A stretch of 64,000 nucleotides of DNA from Sphagnum compactum (GCA_965153455.1 OZ234503.1:4154001-4218000); one strand, 5' to 3'; shown: positions 29,713-41,559, numbered from the stretch's first letter. Notes: generated by a model not told the origin, from the letters alone. Translations and numbers: made by a program.

Positions 29713-30303
29713 TAACAGATCAGATGCAGAAAGAAGATGGGACATGCAGAAAAATCTAGTAAAACAAAAATGGGTAGTTCCAAGAGTTGCAGCATGAAGA
29801 GAGAGACATTCATAAATTACCTGAATGGGTGGCTCGGGTGTGGGTGCATGGGAGATCATCACTTTTGGTGGCTTCAGCTTCGGGGGTTCTTCCTCAGGCT
29901 CCATCTACAAATCAAGGAGGACAACATAAGAAAATTTTGTCAAAGAAGGAAGGAAAAAGGCTGATTGTTACCATCTGCTCTGTCTACAAACTCAAGTCAT
30001 AACTTTATAATCAGCAGCTTGAAGCAAAATGTCCCATGCTGCCTATTTGTATCTTGTGAGAAAATATTTTACCCAGCGTTTTGGATGAGGAGATCCTCGA
30101 TGAACCCGGAAATCAAACATCAAATTTTGCATGCGTGGATGCAAAACAGTCTCTTTGGGTGCAACACGAATTCGGCGTATTTCTGCATTTGCTTGTATCT
30201 GTGCCACTGTAAATTTAGGTCGCAGTTTGTTTGTCATATTCAACTTTTGGTCTAATAATGCATTTGGCACTGGCCTTCCTTTCATCACTCGAGCTGACCC
30301 CAT
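27215..30303 (-). CDS. RSP3: radial spoke protein 3 (RSP3/RSPH3) of motile axonemes
   Basis: Nine exons, minus strand: 30073-30303, 29821-29904, 29471-29599, 29132-29266, 28692-28835, 28186-28290, 27863-27952, 27449-27736, 27215-27289. They total 1281 nt, 426 residues plus TAA; all borders are GT-AG and phase 0. Family signs: PRMQNLMFDFRVHRG (about 56-70); DLFEFDSDVEPMLEVLVGRC (153-172), the amphipathic segment that in RSP3 binds protein kinase A-type docking domains; a charged coiled-coil CEEERERRCIQEAELAKEEA; the YLTNMMSTAI...LFEDPLEKQ block; and EVYLPHLYAEM. Family role: dimeric stalk scaffold anchoring radial spokes to outer doublets. In a plant this implies flagellated sperm. It is shorter than the algal protein (516). 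Residues 353-388 hold a perfect-in-frame duplication. An acceptor just before the ATG suggests a 5' UTR intron. Exon 9 is the least certain. Confidence 0.9.
27491..27598 (-). repeat. 54-nt in-frame tandem duplication in RSP3 exon 8
   Basis: Two head-to-tail 54-nt units (27491-27544 and 27545-27598) differ at a handful of positions. Each encodes 18 residues beginning ESASQFTMQGIVGEV. Being a multiple of three, the duplication lengthens the protein without breaking it. Confidence 0.9.
29679..29709. repeat. (TA)n microsatellite in RSP3 intron 2
   Basis: About fifteen TA units between exons 3 and 2 of RSP3. Confidence 0.9.
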
Positions 30304-31571
30304 GCTTGCAACCTGTTATAAGACCACCAACCTGCACAGAAATCAGATTCTGTTCAAACTACCACCCTGCCATAACAAAAGAAAGCGTTCCAAAGGCACA
30401 ACTTTTGGAATCTAGGGTTCAAAGGATTTGTCATTGGCAGCTGTAAAACTTTCCAGCAAAAGCACATCAGAATGGGAGACAATGACAAAAGATGGCAGGA
30501 AAATATGATGGGTAGTAGTCCTAAGTGGGGTGATTTGGTGATCTAACAAAGAAATTCAAGGTGGTTGTTGTTCGTCTTCAAACAGCAGAGCATAAGAGCA
30601 GCTTCTCTCCTCTACCCAGGGCAAAGCTTGCTCTCAAATTCTGCAAAACGCCTGCAAAACATTCAAACTGAAAGACAGTTGTCAGGTTCTGACAGCATCT
30701 GGGAGAAATGTATTCAGACGAGATGGAAAATGAAAAAAACATGTTAAGATTGATTGTCTTGCTGAAAGTGCAAAGTGGTGTGTGGAAGAATGGCATGTGC
30801 AAATTGGCAAAAGCAGCAGATGGGTACAAGAAAGACTCTGAGATTTTATTAGGCAGAGAGACAACAAACTGCTTCCTCACTATACCCTCAAAAAGAATTT
30901 ATGTTGTTACCCTAGACCAACTGAGATTGAGAGCTCAAAGGCTGTGATTTGCTATCAGCACAAAACCAACCATCTATCTGATGGGTATTTTGGTTTATTG
31001 TTGCCCAAGTTGCCAAGTTCAGATGTTTCCACAAACCTGAATTGTGATCAGGTTTCCACATGACTGAACTGGACGTCATGGTATTGGCAGTTGCCAACAT
31101 TACAGTTTGGAGTTGCAAAGGTCTATTGGGTTTCTCTGGGAATTGCAGCAAATTTGTACTCAAATGAATCCAACTATGCTCCCCACACTGACTGACCGAC
31201 TGACTGACTGATTGCACCTTAATGCAGCATCCAATTTCTTGTGGTGAGATTTGAAGACAGGCTTCAATACTTTCAAGATTCAAACTTCATTTCTCAGATG
31301 TTTACAAAACACCACCACCCACTGTGGGAGCATTTATCACAAAGATAGAACCCCTTACTAGAACAAGAACAATAGAGGTACCCACCACATGAGCTTGAAG
31401 GTGTAAAAGCAATTATTTACACAAATTCGTAGTCTGTTTTGGAACCAGGCAAAGCTAATGAGGAGGATATTGCACAATCAAAATGCTAGTCTATTCAGCT
31501 GTGAAATAGAGAAACCTAAGTTTCCTTCTTCCAGTGGATGGGTTGGCTCCTCTGAAGTTGGCATTTTGAAT
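30304..31571. other. region between RSP3 start and the upstream gene's 3' end
   Basis: Should hold the RSP3 promoter, probably a 5' UTR exon and intron, and the 3' UTR of the next gene. No further coding exon was recognised. A short GACT tandem stretch lies at 31190-31211. Confidence 0.5.
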
Positions 31572-34500
31572 TTAGTTTGAAATGTTGTCAACAACTTGAT
31601 GGCGATATGCTTCCTCGTCAACAATCAAGGGTGGAATTATCCAAGAACCAAAAACATGCTTCGATTTACTTCCACCTGTGCCCATGTGAGTTATAAAAAG
31701 ACACCCCAATAAGTCTGAAGTCCATGAACAAATTTCCAAATTGCAAATCCAAAAAACAGAGAGCAATTTTGCACAATTTTGTGAAGTTGTGCTTCAAGAA
31801 CAGAAAAACACAAGTCTACCTCAAGAAGAAGAGTGACTTTCCAGAGAAAGATAAAAAGACCACATACCCTCTTTGACAGCCTCCAAGCAACGCCCCCTGT
31901 ACTTTGCTGCTAGAGTTGGCTCTAACCCCTTAAGTAAATTCTCATATTCTTCCTCAGCCTTCCCAATGAACTTAGCCTGGACCCAAAAGGTTAATCAGTA
32001 TGTTGCTTGTGCACACATGCACATTTGAAGAAAAACAATGATCGGTGCACATGCTCCAATTCTGTATGTTTCCAGCCCCATCATATGTTTCTACCATGTA
32101 AAATTGCTTTTAACTTCTTGGGTTGTGGATATTTATCTGACTATTGGGAAGCTTATCTCTTTCAATTGATTGCTAGTGAGTAAGAGCCGTCTTCTTGCAC
32201 ATTACCATGATTTCCTACACTAAAACTTTCTGAAAACAAAACACCATTTCAAATGGGATACAATCGAAGGGAGTTATGGGCTTTGGGTGTAAACCCAGCA
32301 ACCAATTGACCTGTGTGGAGGGAACTGAGCACTGAATTCTGAAGCACTTGACTTCCTTTACCACAACATAGATGAGCAAAAGATCTAATGAGCAGAACCT
32401 AAAAGTATTGCTGATGAAGAGTAGTTATCAGTCATTGTGCCAATTCACTCTACTAAAAACTTTCTGAAAGACGAACAAAACATGGTTCCGTGTTGACTCA
32501 CAAGCATGATGGGACCCTCCTGGGACCCGTAAATGTACAGAAACATGCGCAAAATGTTAAAGCTGTTGTTCACAACATCTTCCTGTGCCCACCCACCCAT
32601 CACCCATCTGCCACTGACTTGCTGGAGGAGACGGATACTTTCAATGCAAAAAAAATCACTGGAACCTTGAGTGGAAGGATTTTGACAGGAATATGGCCAA
32701 AAGATTTTACCTCATAATCAAACCTGCCACATCCCACAAAAAAAAAGGCCCTATCACTCTTAAGGCTTCTAAAACTTTCTGGTTGCAATGTATATTCTTA
32801 GCCAAGAAAACCTGACAAAACTGGGATTGTGATGGGATTGTGTCGACAAGCTCCTTTTTATCAAAATAAAGACTCAAACCTCTCGATCAGGAACTGAGTG
32901 GAAACCAGGAGCAGAGAGGAATGGTATTTACAAGTCGTCTGAAATCTCCACAAGAAGCTCTGATATGGAGAGAAACTGAAAGTGGACCTCATCCACCTGC
33001 CAGCAACCAAAATAGAGTGAGTAGTAGGGCTACCAGTAAATGAGAACAGACACTTTTGCTGTGACTTCTACATCACGACAGCTGACTTTCAGACGAAAGA
33101 AAGAATGTATGTACCCATATGAAACAGAAAAAACAAGCCATCATGGTCAAGCATGAGACAAATGGAAACAGAAAAAATAATATAAAATAAATATTTGGTT
33201 AGGGTTACCAGCTGGTTTTGCAGATGATACATGAGAAGGTTGAGAACTCGATAGTCAAATGACTTCAATTGGATTGCTTGTATTACATCTTCCACCTTGA
33301 TCTGATACAAACAAGCAAATAATAAGGATAAGGATTTGTACCCACTACACCAATTGAGCGGAAAACTCAAGAAGCAATTCAAAAGACTTGCCTGGCTTCC
33401 AAGAGAAACAGCATTGCAAAGAGATTGCTCAAGCTCCCAATACTGAAGGCCATCTTTGAGCTCCTCCTCAATTCTGACCAATGGCTCCGACACACATTAA
33501 CTCAAAATAACTTCTTGCCAATGTACCTTCAAGCTCTAATATCTTCAAAAAAGGAAGCCCAACCAGTGGAGAATTGTGGTTCTTCGAGCTCAGAAGGAAA
33601 AGAAACAGTGCTGGCATGTTCAAAGCAAAACACGAACAGACAGACACAGAAGTGATTGCACAAAAGATCCTCACTTCATCATTTCGAACTATGTGGCTTT
33701 CATGTGATGACAACTCTTTGTCTTTCAATAATACAGAGAAAAGATGCAAAAACACTGCGCCTGTTCAGGGTCAAATGGAAGCCAGAGTTTGTCACACAGT
33801 TGTCAGTTTGGATTGGAAGAAGAAAAGGAAAGTAACAAAAGAACCTTGTGGTCATTAAGCCTCTCTCAACGAGCATTACTTGCAAAGCTGTGAAAGTGTC
33901 TCTGCCTAAACCTTTAAATGGCCTTGCTCCTTCTTTGGCTGGTGTGCCACTCTTGGTTGAAGTGTCTTGGACATCCTGTTTGTCACAACACAACATCTTG
34001 TGTTGGTTTTTGTTTTGATGATTCAATTCGGAGACCAAAAGACTACAAAGAACCAGATGCCACCCAAGAGAATATAAACATATTAAAACAGCATTTATCA
34101 ACTACCAGAGCAGCTTCGTCATTCATTGCTACACTGCTGCCTGCAGTAATGGGTGCATAATTCTTGGATGCTGAGAAATGGACTTTTTTACTTTTGTCTC
34201 TGAAATCCTGCCTGATGGCTCTTGTTGATTTGGTCCACCTCTGTGCTTCTCAAAGAGTTGTCAGTGCAAAGACCCAGCTCACCAACAGGCAGTGACGATA
34301 GACGTAATTGGTCTTCATTCAGCTCATCAAGCTTCACACAGATCAAGCAAGCAAGCATTATTACAGATCACTTTCACACATATCAGCAATTATTGAAAGT
34401 CTACAGGAAACAATGTTTAAAAGGTTATCTCTATTGAAATTCTCTGGAAGGAGAGGGACGAGGAAGAAGAAGAGCAACCTGATAAATGAAAGACTCAACA

Positions 34501-35247
34501 AACATGAGAACAGGGAGATGGCGGAAGACATGTACAGGGTCATGCACATCCAAGCCATGGAACATGAAGTAGGATCTGCACTGTCAAGGAACACAGCAGT
34601 CAGAAAAAACCCACTATTTTTCAGCAACCTCCATCAACAATTCCACATGTATAACCATTATGAGTGGAGCTCAGAACATATCGAAACTGACAGAAAAAGC
34701 TGAACAATGTGACAACCCTTCTCACATAGTCTTCCAGTGTAGATCGTCCTCGTTCCATATCTTTCAGTGCCACCATAGGCATGCTCACCTCCTCAGGGCC
34801 TGCATGACACTTCTTTACACCACCCACCCTGTTCAAATTCGTTGGAGTGCTGCCAGAAACCTCCTTTCTTTTCCGCTCTCTGAATCTCATGTCATGTGAG
34901 ACTTTTGAGGAGGAATGAATTTCCTTTCTGTCGGGGACCTGCTCAGAACTGATCTCATTCTGAACAGGAGGCCAAAGATCAGCAGCTGGGGTCTCTTGTC
35001 TGTACAGTGCGGAATCTGCTGCTTCGTGTGTCACACCTGTAAAAGAGCATGAGAGATGTAATATACCATTCTTTCCAGCACACTATTATGGCTTGGCTAC
35101 TGCCGGACTGAGATGAAAGGATGATCAGCTCACACTGCTAGCCATTAGAAACACAGGACAAACAAACACCTGTGGCTTAGTTGAAGACACACACTTACCT
35201 GTCAGTTTTCTGCTCTCAAGCTGCTGGAATAACCCAGTATCCATCAT
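31572..35247 (-). CDS. conserved plant protein of unknown function, 341 aa, eleven exons
   Basis: Exons, minus strand: 35199-35247, 34726-35036, 34479-34580, 34192-34238, 33392-33473, 33209-33301, 32932-32996, 32711-32723, 32348-32398, 31868-31976, 31572-31675. They total 1026 nt, 341 residues plus TAA, with consistent phases throughout. Conserved-looking blocks are MVALKDMERGRSTLEDY, CRSYFMFHGLDV, FRHLPVLMFVESFIYQ, QLKSFDYRVLNLLMYHL, FLSISELLVEISDDLFDYE, YENLLKGLEP and IIPPLIVDEEAYR. I recognise this block pattern from land-plant genomes but know no named function. It has no signal peptide or membrane segment and looks soluble. The start is the first ATG of the open series; an open upstream exon (35899-35967) could extend it or be leader. 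Exons 34192-34238 and 32348-32398 rest mainly on phase and position. Same strand as RSP3, 1.3 kb upstream of it. Confidence 0.78.
32711..32723 (-). other. 13-nt microexon
   Basis: Flanked by TGTGGCAG acceptor and GTAAAA donor. Joined to the preceding exon, which ends in phase 2, it gives L-FDYE and so completes the block SDDLFDYE and restores phase 0. Without it the frame is lost. Confidence 0.7.
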
Positions 35248-35576
35248 CTGCAGAAGTGTACAATCACCACAGAGTTCATTTTGCTTCTTTGGGATGATAA
35301 CAGTAGTGGGTTGTTTAATGGTATAGCAATCTCTCTGAAAAGCTTAGGATTCTCCTTTAAGATTTTCTTTCTGAATTCAAGCTTTTGATACAAAAAATGC
35401 TCATCACTCTGCTCTCACTTCTCCAAATGCTCTGGAGTGGACTAGTGCCTGTGCTGGATGAGTCTGCTGTGCTGCTGTGTGTGGTGAGATAGTTTGAAAA
35501 GCTGTAATCCATTGAAAAGCTAGAATTAAAGCTAGGTTCTATTGACAGCATTCAGAACTGATTTTTTTGATAGTAG

Positions 35577-35620
35577 CTAGCTTGATCCTAAACCCTAAAC
35601 CCTAAACCCTAGCTTGATCC
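35577..35620. repeat. interstitial telomere-repeat insertion flanked by a 12-bp duplication
   Basis: CTAGCTTGATCC occurs at 35577-35588 and again at 35609-35620. Between them lie exactly 20 nt of plant telomere repeat (TAAACCCTAAACCCTAAACC). This is the arrangement expected when telomere repeats are added or captured during repair of a staggered double-strand break. It sits upstream of the unknown gene's start codon, in its leader or first intron. Confidence 0.88.
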
Positions 35621-35967
35621 AGTCAGCTTTCCACTTTCTTCAGGCAGAGTAGAAACCACAGTGGGTGATTGCTCCTGCTGTAGAAGAAGTTGCCTAATCC
35701 AGATTGAATAGTGCACACATGATCAAAACAAAAAACAGTGATGGTAACAAAAGGTTGTCAGAATCGCTGTCCAGGCAATGCAAGGTACATTGGAGATAGA
35801 GAGAGGTTTGTAAATCATCAAGTGCCTGGGGCAGGCAGCCACTGTTCCAAGTCCAAGGCTCTGTCTAGCACAGAGGAGGGAGGGAGGTAAGGACACACCT
35901 TTGGAATGACATCCATCAGAATTTCGCACCGTGTTACCATTTCTTCGGATTCCGTGCAGACTCCTTC
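35621..35967 (-). other. possible upstream exons of the 31.6-35.2 kb gene
   Basis: The block 35899-35967 (23 codons, EGVCTESEEMVTRCEILMDV) has a good acceptor and donor. A second open block ending at a CTACAG acceptor lies near 35620-35681 (reads QEQSPTVVSTLPEESG before a TAG). Neither is needed for the 341-codon frame. They may be 5' UTR exons or an alternative N-terminus. Confidence 0.35.
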
Positions 35968-37470
35968 CTGTGAATTTTCATGACAGATTTATGAGCTCAA
36001 CAAAATGTTTTAAAATCTAAAGCAAACAACAAAACATATGGAAGCATTTCATTCCGGGAGTTTGCTTTCTAGAATTTCTGTGTGCAAAAGCAAATTCCAG
36101 AAAGGTGGTGGAAGGCAGAAGGATCAGTGGACACACACACACACACCAGGAATATGACAAAATCTGCCAAGAAGCGGTTGTTGTTGCTGCTGCTGTGAGG
36201 TGAGAGCAGGGAGTGGGATTGTAGAAGACCCATTGTCTCATGCACAGCTTGCAGCTTCTCCAACACCTCCATCCCTCTCTGTCGGTTGTATGGGTAAGTG
36301 TATGTGTATGTGTGTGTGTCTCTCTCTTGTGAAACCTGTTTTGCTTAGTGTGGATCTTACTGTTCCAAACCTTCTGATTGATCCCTTTGATGCAGGGAGT
36401 TTGGGAATTGCAGATTCGTATCGTCTTGTCCCCCTTGTGTGTGGTGGGTGGTGGGTGGTGGTGCCGCTGCTTCTGGAGCGCTTCCTGTTTTTGTATCTCT
36501 GAACGAACCTGTTGAAATTGTTGGCAACGGCAACAACAAAAAACAACACATCACGCAGAGAGATCTGCAAGGTGCAAGCTGAAAACAGATCTATACAAGA
36601 GATGTTTTTACAAAACATTTCGGTCCCACATACATGCAAAGCAAGTTTACCTACAAAACCCCTAAACCCTAGAAACATTCCAGCGGTAGTGTAGAGACGC
36701 TTTGCATCTATGGCGGTAGAGTAGAGTCAGGAGTACTTGTCAGGATAGAAAACACCCCATCCAGTTCTTCTTCTCTTCTGTGGGTAGCTCTAGTCTCCTG
36801 ATTCTCGTTGAAGAGAGCGAAGATCTGCAGGTATCTATAAATGCTCACTCCTGGTCATAGGGGAGTAGTACCCCATAGCCGGATTTGCAAGCACGAGCTT
36901 CACGAGATTGTTGTGTTGTAGGTGTGACCATTGGTAAATGCTGGGACCCATTTGTCTGCAACCCCATGTCTGATGAGCTGCATTTGCATGAGAAGCCCCA
37001 AGTCTGGGTATATCACTAGGATTTTGGATTGCTGCTTTTACTTCTAGAATCCTTGGGTTTGTTTGTTTGTTTGTTTGTTGGTTGGTTGTTTTCTTTTCCT
37101 GATAATCTGAAACCTCGTGAGTCGATGGAACATACCCATCCACACACCCAAGAGCCACAGCTGGAAGGAATGTCTATGTCCTCCACACTTCTCCTTGGCA
37201 GCAACTGACTGACTGTATGGTGGATTGATCAGAGATTACAAACAAAAAAGGTCTGATGAAGAAGAAGAAGAAGCTAACTGTACTGGATTGTACCATCTTC
37301 AACCCCAACTACCATGAATGTTGTTGATGATGGATCTTCATGAGCTGCTCTTGCTGCTGCTGCTGCTGCTTCTTCTTCTTCTTCTTCTTCTTGTTGCTGC
37401 TGATGGAGATCTAACATTCCCTAATTCTTCACAACAAATAGTTTGTTTTCAATAGTTGTCGTATTTTGAT
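35968..37470. promoter_or_regulatory. upstream region of the unknown gene, microsatellite-rich
   Basis: Contains (CA)n at 36131-36146, TGTGTATG repeats at 36297-36318, (GTTT)n at 37060-37079, (GAA)n at 37257-37273 and a (TGC)n(TTC)n tract at 37350-37392. A telomere-like CCCTAAACCCTA lies at 36660-36671. The promoter of the minus-strand gene is probably within 36.0-36.7 kb. No coding exon recognised. Confidence 0.4.
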
Positions 37471-37479
37471 TTGCACCTT

Positions 37480-38640
37480 CATATGTTATGTTTTCCATGT
37501 CAATCTTATCAATCATCCATTAACCCTAAATTTTGTAACATCTTCATTTGTTTGATTTCTTCTTCAACCACTTTGAACATATTAACTCCTTTGATGTTGT
37601 CGAATGTGAAATTTGTTTTTGCTTGTACCTTTTTTTGAGCTTTCAAAGTCCAAACCATATCGAAACCATTCGAGTTGCCAATACACGTGTTATGTAAACA
37701 CATGCAAATCATCACCAAATTCAACATGTAGTGCAATGGAATATTTATTTTTTTGAATAATATTTTAAACCTTCTTTTAAACATTCCAAAAGTTTTTTCA
37801 ATTGACATCGTTGTATTTGATTGGATAAAATTCCAATGCATTTTGTATCTTGGTAGCCCATCTTTTTCACCTTTGAATGGAGAATAAAACCATGGATGCA
37901 TTGGATAAGCAACATTTCTTATCAACTTATCATAAAGTAAAAAAAATTTCCTTCATCACATAATTTTTTAAATTTGTTTTTGAAAAATGAGCTCAATGAT
38001 GAATCCTACCTACCCACCCATAGTCATAATCCCAAAACTTACATTTTTCATTTATGACTCTTTGAATCAATGTGGAAAAAAAATCTTTTTGACAACAATA
38101 TGATTTTGGATCTATTTTAAGTGTAATAATTAGAATATGATTACCATTTATGGCACCTAAAATGTAAGGAATTCGACGTCAGCTTTCATGATTATTTTAA
38201 TCTTACTTCTAGTCAATTTAGGTATCACCAATGGTTTTCGGTGTTTTTTAATTATTGCACAAAATTCTTTCACTATAATTTGATGCCACAATTTTTTGTA
38301 TTGTCATAAACTTTTCCACACATTTACAATAAATTTTCACTACCCAATCTTGCAATAGCCATTGATAATTTAGCTTCAACTACAAGGATGTCATCTTTCA
38401 TGTTTGTAATTTTTCATTCAAAACCTAGACTTACAACCCTAATCAAAGCACAAAATGTGTCATACCTTTTACCCTATATGTTGTTGAAACATTTTTTTAG
38501 AAACACTCCCAAAAAAATGATTTTTTATGTGTCCAAATCGCCTTCTCATACCTTCATATGCTAGGAGCTCTTGGTGGCATGTCAATAAACTCTTGAAAAA
38601 ATAACAATGCACTCATCATATTTCAATGTCGTGCAATAAT
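37480..38640 (-). pseudogene. decayed PIF/Harbinger transposase (DDE_Tnp_4 type)
   Basis: Minus-strand blocks in order: AKLSMAIARLGSENLL near 38340-38390; an AINGNHILIITLK block and DPKSYCCQKDFFSTLIQRVI with WDYDYGWVGRIHH near 38010-38155; and an intact 138-codon stretch (37509-37925) with NVAYPMHPWFYSPF, MSIEKTFGMFKRRFKIL and CMCLHNTCI. The order and words match PIF/Harbinger nucleases (D-G-H, then GD..YP..P, then E-FG-LK-R and LHN.C). Stop codons interrupt it. In live members it cuts at TTA targets; terminal repeats were not found here. Confidence 0.72.
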
Positions 38641-38735
38641 TATTTGTTGCAATAAAACCACTTATGCAATGATTTGATTCATTGCCATAATAAAAATTAG
38701 GACCACCAATATCTTGTGCCTATGTTCATCCATTG

Positions 38736-38754
38736 TGTGTGTGTGTGTGTGTGT
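38736..38754. repeat. (GT)n microsatellite
   Basis: About nine GT units followed by GCAAAAG. Confidence 0.9.
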
Positions 38755-39613
38755 GCAAAAGTTAGCAAGAAACAAGAAGCAACAAAAAAAATAAGAAAAA
38801 AAATGAGAAAAGTGAAAAGAAAAAAAGAATGTCAACCTAATCCTTTCACATGTGAATCCCACATTTTTACCAATTTGACCTTAAAATTAGATGTTATGCC
38901 TTTAGACACACTCATTGGATCTTGAAATTTTTTAAAAAAGGATCGAAAAAAGGGGCCAATTTAAGGATTCAATTTGTTTCAAATTGGTTCCTAAGATGTT
39001 GGCTTGTTGTGTTATATTTACTACTCCTTATAATTGTAAGCTTGTTGCATAATGGCCCTATCCCAAGTTCAAACCAAAGTTGGGTGGGTAAAAACCAGTG
39101 TTGTGTAATTATAACTTTTACCTAGATATACCTATCAGGTATGGCTAGGGTATATTGCATATCCTAACTTAATTTTTTAAAACAAATATATCCTAATGAG
39201 GTGCATACCTAGGATATGTAAATCTGAAAATTTATAACATGTTTAGAACGTTGGATATATTTTAAAATACCCATACCCAAAAACGGATATGTTTTGGCAT
39301 TCAAATAAGGGTAAAAATAATTAAAACTCTAAACTTTAACTTGCATCATTGTTATCTCACAACAACATTTTTTTATCCCAACTTCTGCTATTGATGTTGC
39401 TTTGAAGCTTGCGTACATTAACAAAAAGCTATACCTATGAAGGATTAGGTTGTTTTTCGCTCTCTTTGTGAAAATTTAGCACTTGGGTCGTGAAGCAAAA
39501 GAAGGAAGGAAGGAAGGAATTAATTGGAGGGAATTATGGGGGAGCGTCAAGGTAGTAGGTAGTGTTTAAGAAGAAATTCATGGTGTCCTAATTGAGGTTT
39601 GCTTTTTATATGT
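38755..39613. other. AT-rich intergenic DNA, no gene seen
   Basis: A/T-rich with repeated AGGATAT/ATATCC words at 39120-39290 and a (GGAA)n run at 39503-39519. No gene recognised. Confidence 0.5.
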
Positions 39614-40649
39614 TGCCACTAGTAGAAATTATGTCCTTTGTAACCAAGGAAACAATGATTAACTATCCTAAATGATTCTATCAATGACCACAATTATATA
39701 TTACAACTTCATTATCTATGTGGAATAAATATGAATAATAGATTAGTCATTTATATGACTAATAGATGGAAACTTACAAAATAGACATATTTCATCCATT
39801 TTCCATCAACCATATTTTAACCATTATGGTTTTCAAGTGTGTGTTAGAGAATAACACATCGTTGTGAATTATCCAATTGTCATTTTGTCAAGTAATGAAA
39901 TACATAGATCTAGTTTATGACTAAATTTTGACTACTACAAATGATGTGGAAAATATTGTCATGATGTTGTGGCATTTTTTGTATTTAATTAATTAAATAA
40001 CATCTTGGAAAATGGGTCCCATTTATGTTCTAAATTTTGGGATTTATCAAATGACTTATATATGACTAAGTAATTATTGATACATGGATAGCATGACACC
40101 TTGTATAATTATATAATCACTAACCTTAGATGATGCGGTACCCTAAGTGTTCATACAATTATTTTACAATGATTCAAAAATGACTATTAATAATTTAATA
40201 TGAATACAAATAGACATAATAAATTACAACATGTAAGGAACTTATTTTGATTAATATTATACATATAGATTATATATAAAAACCTTTATTACATGTTTCT
40301 AACATATATTTGTTATGTAATCCTTTTAAATATTCAATGTGACTAAATTAAATATTTTACATTGAAATAAATTTAATGGTAAAAGTATGATATATCATAA
40401 ATATTTTTTATGTTTCAATTTTAAAATAGATTAGAAGTGTAAGATGTGGGAAATAAATAATTTATTTGTACATCTAACTTTTATCATAAATTGAAATTAA
40501 AATTTATATAATATATCTATAAAATAAATATATTTATTTTCCATGTGTAAAAGTGAATAAAAATCATAATTTCAGAAATTAGTTAATATTTACATATATG
40601 TGATATTATTAAAATTAAATTAAATTATATCTCATATTTAATATGACTA

Positions 40650-40672
40650 ATATATATATATATATATAATTA
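40650..40672. repeat. (TA)n at left border of the cargo
   Basis: GACTAATATATATATATATA lies at 40645-40664; its counterpart GACTAGTATATATATATATA follows the last seam at 46099-46118. The pair may be a long target duplication of the cargo or chance similarity of microsatellites. Confidence 0.6.
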
Positions 40673-40690
40673 CATATAGTAAAGGAACAA

Positions 40691-40743
40691 TGAAGCTTCC
40701 CCTGAAGCCGGATGAATGAAGCTTCCCCTTAATCCGGACGGAC
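40691..40743 (+). repeat. GAAGCTTCCCC/CCGGACGG family piece 1
   Basis: TGAAGCTTCCCCT occurs twice 26 nt apart, the second followed by TAATCCGGACGGAC. It marks the left edge of the GC-richer cargo. Confidence 0.75.
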
Positions 40744-41105
40744 AGTAGCATTAGGCCTTTCTTACTATTCTATTCACAAATAGAATAGACACACATGCAG
40801 GCGCGCATGCAAGAGAGCAAATGATCAAGAAAGACGGCGAGCGAGACAGTAAGGATGGCAATTCCGGCTATTTAGATTCTCAAAGAAAACAGACAGACGT
40901 GCATGCACGCACACACACGCACACACAAACACATATTGAAAAGGTCGCGAGAGATTGTCGTCTGCTGCATCTGTGGCACACGTCTGATAGGGTTAGCAGC
41001 AGTGTGTACAAGTGTGGTGGGATGGTGCACTTGATGATGCAACCCTGCACTTACACTTTGTAGAAGCTATATTAAGAGGAACTTACACATGGCTTTCGCA
41101 ACTCA

Positions 41106-41345
41106 TTATTTTCCAAGACGATGCGGCTCTGCTTCAGTGGGTACAGGATCCACATAGTCTGCATGGTCAAAGTTGTAGAGAATTATCTCCATCAGAATCT
41201 CCTCCTCCTCATCACCAGAGCTACTTGCTGCCGCATGAGCTTTCAATGTCGACAATCTCCTGATCTGGTGCAGATTCACGTCATGTGGCAATCCGGCAAC
41301 AGCAGCAGCAGCAGTAACAGCAACAACAGCAGCTTAACGATGTTG
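41106..41345 (-). pseudogene. unidentified exon-like fragment in CACTA cargo
   Basis: A 61-codon minus-strand open stretch (41106-41291) with an acidic run (SSSGDEEEEILMEIILYN) stands next to a CAG/CAA repeat (41294-41335). Composition is gene-like and unlike the AT-rich flanks. I do not recognise the protein; it may be a captured exon. Confidence 0.3.
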
Positions 41346-41559
41346 TGGGTATAAGCTCTTCTGCACTGCTTCATCCTGCACCATTGGTAGTTGATCGCAC
41401 GTACATCATGACCCGTAGCAGTTAGACTTTATACAATATTCTGTGGTAATGAAAACTCTCATTCAAATACTTACCTGATCGTTGTGTTTGGATGCAGCAC
41501 CAGCGCTGATGATCATATTCGACTTGACGTGGTGCTCCGTATTGTTCATAGCTGCCAGT

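Noticed and set aside
36200-36694. ORFs of 100-146 codons on both strands
   Set aside because: Built on CA/GT and CCACC repeats in a promoter-like region; no motif and no exon support.
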